A stretch of 8,174 nucleotides of DNA from Flavobacterium psychrophilum (GTDB lineage: Bacteria > Bacteroidota > Bacteroidia > Flavobacteriales > Flavobacteriaceae), in NCBI GenBank assembly GCA_945897545.1, contig CAMDGJ010000130.1, forward strand, positions 1 through 8,174, written 5' to 3'. Each line of letters opens with the position of its first letter. The first letter of the stretch is position 1. The notes below the pieces were generated by a model, which was given only the letters and a program-made list of their open reading frames with translations, was not told the DNA's origin and did no database searches. A program made the position numbers and the translations under genes. This document shows, in pieces, positions 5,102 to 8,174 of this stretch.

Positions 5102-5991
5102 TTTTGCGTAACCAAGTATACACCTGTAAATATAAAAATAGCCGAAACGATTTTCACCAAAGTCAACTCGTCTTTTCCTAGACTAATGGCAAAAACAGTT
5201 GCAAAAACAGGTTGAAGATAGACAAAAACAGCTATGATTGTCGGTTTCAATTCTCGCATCGAAAGCAAATTCAGCAAGTAAGTCAAGAAAGTCGAAAAAA
5301 CCACCACAAATCCTATTTTCCAATACATATCTGTTGGCATCAAAGCCCAATTAACGGCTTCAAATTCCCCCCAACCGAAAGGCAAAACCATAATAAAACC
5401 AATCAGATAAATCCATTTTACAAAGGTAAAAGCATTGTATTTGTCCATTAATTTTTTGACCAATACCAAGTATAATCCATACGAAGTCGCATTGACGAAT
5501 ACCAGAAAATTCCCCAAACTGGCATTGGTGGCATTACCCACGGATTTTCCGTAGAGGATAAGAAAAGCAGTGCCAATTAAACCTAAAACAATACCAAAAA
5601 CCATTCGTTTCCGCATTCGTTCCTTGATGATAATGGCCGAAAGCACCAGCACAATCATAGGCGTTGAAACCATAATCACCGATGCAGAAATAGGAGAAGT
5701 AAGACTCAATCCCTTGAAGAAAGAAAGCATGTTCAAAGCCACGCCAAAAAAAGCTGCCCAGATGATTCGAGGAAAATCAGCACGATCGATTCTCTCGCTG
5801 CGAACTTTTTCAGGTATTCGTGTAAAAAGCCATACTAGCCAAAACAAAATAGTAGAGCCGCCCACACGCATCAAAATAAATCCGTAAGCGTCAACATACT
5901 TGGGCATCACATCTTTGGCAATCGTAAAAGTCACGCCATATATGATGGAAACTATTGTGGCTCCAATGAGAGCAAGGGTTCTTTTTGACAT
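5095..5991 (-). CDS. EamA/DMT superfamily transporter
   Basis: The 298-residue protein has about ten hydrophobic helices arranged as two EamA repeats (about residues 5-148 and 158-296), the full length of this family. The repeat ends carry the usual charged loop after helix 4-5 (IIIKERMRKR near 121-129) and the second-repeat ELKPTIIAVFVYLQPVFA (about 247-264), where LQPVFA is the typical EamA motif. It should be an inner-membrane exporter or importer of small metabolites. The substrate cannot be told from sequence. Its ATG overlaps the TAA of the upstream ArsC/Spx-like gene by 1 base (TAATG), indicating cotranscription and probable translational coupling. Its stop codon lies within a heptad array. 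Confidence 0.9.
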   Translation of the reverse strand: MSKRTLALIGATIVSIIYGVTFTIAKDVMPKYVDAYGFILMRVGGSTILFWLVWLFTRIPEKVRSERIDRADFPRIIWAAFFGVALNMLSFFKGLSLTSPISASVIMVSTPMIVLVLSAIIIKERMRKRMVFGIVLGLIGTAFLILYGKSVGNATNASLGNFLVFVNATSYGLYLVLVKKLMDKYNAFTFVKWIYLIGFIMVLPFGWGEFEAVNWALMPTDMYWKIGFVVVFSTFLTYLLNLLSMRELKPTIIAVFVYLQPVFATVFAISLGKDELTLVKIVSAIFIFTGVYLVTQKK

Positions 5992-6341
5992 TAGGCCAAA
6001 GCTTTCATTACTTGGAGCATGTTTTGCTGGCTGTTGCCAATGTAAATTTTACCGTCAATAATAAAAACGGGACGACTCAAAAAGGTGTAATGTTCCAGAA
6101 TGTATTTTTTGAAATCGGCTTCTGTCAAGGATTTATTCTTCAAATCCATCGATTTGTATAGTTGTGCTTTTTTACTGAAAAGCGCTTCATAACTTCCTGA
6201 AAGGCGGTGCATTTCTTCTAGTTCTTTCACCGTAATTGGGTCTTGTTTGATATCGTGAAATACCAAATTATGGTCTTTTGGTAACGATTTTATAATTTTT
6301 CGGCAGGTATCACAGGAAGCGAGATAGTATATTTTGTTCAT
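5991..6341 (-). CDS. ArsC/Spx/MgsR family thioredoxin-fold protein
   Basis: At 116 residues this is the usual length of the ArsC/YffB/Spx family. The N-terminus MNKIYYLASCDTCRK carries Cys10 and Cys13 in a CxxC motif following the first strand, and the C-terminal half has the LSRPVFIIDGK element (Arg90-Pro91) typical of the family. True arsenate reductases reduce arsenate using the N-terminal Cys; Spx-type members bind RNA polymerase. Neither role can be assigned here. No arsR or arsenite-efflux gene is nearby, which argues against a dedicated arsenic operon. It is first in a two-gene operon with the EamA transporter. Upstream lies a symmetric promoter-like palindrome shared with the divergent DinB-like gene. 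Confidence 0.85.
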   Translation of the reverse strand: MNKIYYLASCDTCRKIIKSLPKDHNLVFHDIKQDPITVKELEEMHRLSGSYEALFSKKAQLYKSMDLKNKSLTEADFKKYILEHYTFLSRPVFIIDGKIYIGNSQQNMLQVMKALA

Positions 6342-6352
6342 CTAAAGTGCAA

Positions 6353-6370
6353 TTTCTTTGTGCAAAGAAA
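6353..6370. promoter_or_regulatory. Symmetric palindrome containing -7-like boxes on both strands
   Basis: TTTCTTTG (6353-6360), TG, and CAAAGAAA (6363-6370) form a perfect 8-bp dyad. Each arm read on its own strand is TTTCTTTG, one base from TAnnTTTG. It sits between the divergent ArsC/Spx-like and DinB-like genes and could serve both as a divergent core promoter or as an operator. No good -33 element is seen for either direction. Confidence 0.4.
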
Positions 6371-6394
6371 AATCATTTACCACGGAAAATGATT
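6371..6394. promoter_or_regulatory. Hairpin upstream of the DinB-like gene
   Basis: AATCATTT (6371-6378) and AAATGATT (6387-6394) are perfect 8-bp arms with an 8-base loop. It lies directly next to the 6353-6370 palindrome, within the probable leader of the DinB-like gene (ATG at 6418). It may be an operator or an RNA hairpin. Confidence 0.4.
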
Positions 6395-6417
6395 ATTTTT
6401 ATCAAAAATTTAAAAAA

Positions 6418-6873
6418 ATGAATCAAACATTGGAAATCACAAGGACAAGCAGAAAAATAGTTTTGCAGTTTCTAGAAAATCACACTTTAGACCAGCTCAA
6501 CAAAATCCCCGATGGTTATAAGAACAACCTTATTTGGAACATTGCTCACATTGTCGTGACTCAACAATTGCTGGTCTATAAATTCTCAGGTTTGCCGATG
6601 ATGGTTTCAGACGAATTGGTGCAAAACTATATGAAAGGAAGCAAGCCGGAACATATTGCCACACAATCCGAAGTGGACGAAATCAAGTCTTTGTTATCAA
6701 AAACCATCAATCAGACAGAAGTTGATTTTAACAATAAAATTTTCAAAAATTTTCAGGAATACCCAACTTCAACAGGTTTTGTTATAAAAAGCGCCGAAGA
6801 TGCAATTGTTTTCAACAATTTTCACGAAGGACTTCACATTGGGATTATGATGGGTCTTAGAAAGTTTTTGTAA
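6418..6873 (+). CDS. DinB-like family protein
   Basis: The 151-residue four-helix-bundle protein resembles the DinB/YfiT-like metal-binding superfamily. A likely metal triad is visible: His44 in LIWNIAHIVVTQQ, and His136 and His140 in FHEGLHIGIMMGLRK, with the last His pair at the usual H-x3-H spacing. Family members bind a divalent metal. Some act as thiol-dependent transferases, but many have no known reaction, so none is assigned. An in-frame TTG at 6358 would add 20 residues inside the palindrome and hairpin; ATG 6418 is preferred, giving normal family length. The gene is divergent from the ArsC/Spx-like gene and followed by a long hairpin before the next gene. Confidence 0.8.
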   Translation: MNQTLEITRTSRKIVLQFLENHTLDQLNKIPDGYKNNLIWNIAHIVVTQQLLVYKFSGLPMMVSDELVQNYMKGSKPEHIATQSEVDEIKSLLSKTINQTEVDFNNKIFKNFQEYPTSTGFVIKSAEDAIVFNNFHEGLHIGIMMGLRKFL

Positions 6874-6881
6874 CTTTCAAA

Positions 6882-6916
6882 TAAAGCTTCCAGCCTTTGA
6901 AAGGCTGGAAGCTTTA
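6882..6916 (+). terminator. Strong 16-bp hairpin after the DinB-like gene
   Basis: The arms 6882-6897 and 6901-6916 are perfectly complementary (16 bp, core AAGCTTCCAGCC) with a 3-base TGA loop, starting 8 bases after the stop codon. What follows is an A-run rather than a T-run, so it is not a textbook terminator. It may instead stabilise the 3' end of the transcript or act with a factor. Confidence 0.6.
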
Positions 6917-6924
6917 AAAAAAAT

Positions 6925-6932
6925 TATGTTTA
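6925..6932 (+). promoter_or_regulatory. Weak -7-like element before the trans-sulfuration gene
   Basis: TATGTTTA differs from TAnnTTTG by its last base and lies 17 bases before the ATG at 6949. A proper -33 element is not seen, so co-transcription with the DinB-like gene remains possible. Confidence 0.25.
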
Positions 6933-6948
6933 CAAAAAAACATTCCAA

Positions 6949-8094
6949 ATGAAATTCAATACTAAAACCATACACGGCGGACAACATCACGACCCAGCAA
7001 CTGGAGCAGTGATGCCTCCGGTTTACCAAACTTCGACATTTGTTCAAACCAGTCCGGGAAAACCCATAAATCCGGACTACGAATACAGCAGGGCAGCAAA
7101 CCCAACAAGAACCGCATTGGAAAACGCATTGGCAAGCATCGAAAACGGAACACGTGCTTTGGCTTTTTCATCAGGATTGGCGGCCACAGATTGTCTGTTG
7201 CGCTCTTTTAAGGCTGGCGACGAAATCATTGCGATGGACGATTTATATGGAGGAACCTACAGAATGTTTACCCGAATTTATAAAGATTCAGGAATAAAAT
7301 TTCATTTTGTAGACATGAATGATTTGGAGAAATTCCATTCTTTAATCAGCGAAAACACAAAACTGGTTTGGGTAGAAACGCCCACAAATCCGTTGATGAA
7401 ACTTGCCGACATTCAGGAAATTGCCAAAATCACCAAACAAAAAAATATCCTTTTTGCAGTCGACAATACTTTTGCAACGCCCTATTTACAAAAGCCTTTA
7501 GATTTGGGAGCAGATATTGTGATGCACTCGGCGACGAAATATCTTGGCGGACATTCTGACGTTATTGCCGGCGCATTAATTGTAAAAAATGAAGCCTTGG
7601 GCGAGCAATTGCATTTCCAGCAATTTGCTACGGGAGCAACGTTAGGACCAATGGATAGTTTCTTGGTTTTAAGAGGAATAAAAACATTGCATTTGAGAGT
7701 ACAAAGACATTGCGAAAATGGAGAAAAAGTTGTGGCATTTTTAAGTCAACATCCAAAAATAAAAACAGTTTATTATCCAGGGTTGCCAAGTCATCCCTAT
7801 CACGAAATTGCCAAAAAACAAATGAGCGGTTTTGGCGGAATGGTTTCTTTTACATTTGTTTCGGGTAAAAAAGAGGATTCAATTCGGTTTTTGGAAAAGC
7901 TAAAAGTTTTCACTTTGGCAGAATCTTTGGGCGGAGTCGAATCATTGGCAAACCATCCAGCCTTTATGACACACGCTTCGATTCCGGAAGATAAACGAAA
8001 AGAAGTAGGAATCACTGATGATTTGGTCAGACTAAGTGTTGGTATTGAAGACGCAGAAGACTTAATTGAAGACTTGAAACAAGCATTGGAATAA
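6949..8094 (+). CDS. Cystathionine gamma-synthase / gamma-lyase (PLP-dependent trans-sulfuration enzyme)
   Basis: The 381-residue protein is a complete Cys/Met-metabolism PLP enzyme. Lys197 in DIVMHSATKYLGGHS is the Schiff-base lysine (family signature matched). Asp172 in VDNTFATP pairs with the pyridine nitrogen, Tyr100 in DDLYGGT stacks on PLP, Tyr46-Arg48 (EYSR) contact the phosphate of the neighbouring subunit, SSGLAA (74-79) forms the phosphate loop, and Arg361 in LVRLSVGIED binds the substrate carboxylate. The enzyme either joins cysteine to an activated homoserine to give cystathionine (metB-like) or cleaves cystathionine to cysteine (lyase, mccB-like). The sequence alone does not separate the two, so no symbol is given. 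It acts as a cytoplasmic tetramer in relatives. No other methionine gene is adjacent. Confidence 0.92.
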   Translation: MKFNTKTIHGGQHHDPATGAVMPPVYQTSTFVQTSPGKPINPDYEYSRAANPTRTALENALASIENGTRALAFSSGLAATDCLLRSFKAGDEIIAMDDLYGGTYRMFTRIYKDSGIKFHFVDMNDLEKFHSLISENTKLVWVETPTNPLMKLADIQEIAKITKQKNILFAVDNTFATPYLQKPLDLGADIVMHSATKYLGGHSDVIAGALIVKNEALGEQLHFQQFATGATLGPMDSFLVLRGIKTLHLRVQRHCENGEKVVAFLSQHPKIKTVYYPGLPSHPYHEIAKKQMSGFGGMVSFTFVSGKKEDSIRFLEKLKVFTLAESLGGVESLANHPAFMTHASIPEDKRKEVGITDDLVRLSVGIEDAEDLIEDLKQALE

Positions 8095-8110
8095 ACAACA
8101 TTCTTTAAAA

Positions 8111-8154
8111 AAAAAATCCCAATTCTGAAATTTAGAATTGAGATTTTTGTTTTT
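8111..8154 (+). terminator. Intrinsic terminator after the trans-sulfuration gene
   Basis: The stem A-run-ATCCCAATTCT (to 8126) with AGAATTGAGAT (from 8134) has one C/A mismatch and a 7-base loop, and runs into TTTTTGTTTTT. It starts 17 bases after the stop codon. The A-run and T-run flanks extend the stem, so it could work partly on the other strand too. Confidence 0.8.
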
Positions 8155-8174
8155 ATTATACTTGAATTTCTACT

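Noticed and set aside
5212..5887. Plus-strand frames inside the EamA transporter gene
   Set aside because: They lie antisense to a convincing ten-helix transporter; the translations look like mirror products of membrane codons.
6962..8015. Short frames on both strands inside the trans-sulfuration gene (6962-7171 -, 7368-7559 +, 7800-8015 -)
   Set aside because: They are shadow frames of an intact 381-residue PLP enzyme.

Overview
The window looks like chromosomal DNA of a Flavobacterium-like member of the Bacteroidota. The DNA is AT-rich and the starts lack a Shine-Dalgarno sequence. Several upstream regions carry the Bacteroidota -7 promoter element TAnnTTTG. The proteins (YicC, EamA transporter, ArsC/Spx-like, DinB-like, trans-sulfuration enzyme) read like flavobacterial housekeeping genes. 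No rRNA, tRNA, CRISPR array or transposase gene was seen.

Left region (1-953): about 950 bases with no convincing gene, but rich in dyad symmetry. It holds two large nested imperfect palindromes (48-170 and 177-263) associated with a repeated GCCAACGCTC word, an ACTGNNN heptad array (350-384), and three further inverted repeats (636-660, 677-747, 782-800).

Accessory module (954-2960, minus strand): four small genes read leftward and end at a strong intrinsic terminator (943-976). In transcription order they are a 267-residue protein of unknown function beginning MARQKG, a DUF5675 protein, a protein with one membrane helix followed by a coiled coil, and a small protein with two hydrophobic helices. 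A second terminator sits after the first gene, so that gene is probably expressed more than the rest. The set resembles a lysis or envelope cassette of phage origin, but that is inference. A staphylococcal-nuclease-like gene (2983-3474, plus) diverges from the module, and the two promoters overlap.

Cassette (3566-4045): one small secreted protein of unknown function is enclosed almost exactly by a 15-bp imperfect inverted repeat, as if it moves as a unit. It lies directly downstream of yicC, where guanylate kinase is often found in relatives. The stretch from 1 to about 4045 may therefore be inserted DNA.

Housekeeping part (4077-8174): yicC (minus), an ArsC/Spx-like gene overlapping an EamA transporter gene by 1 base (minus), then, divergently, a DinB-like gene and a cystathionine gamma-synthase/lyase gene (plus), the last ending at an intrinsic terminator. 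Heptad repeats of the same type as at 350-384 flank the yicC upstream region in inverted orientation.
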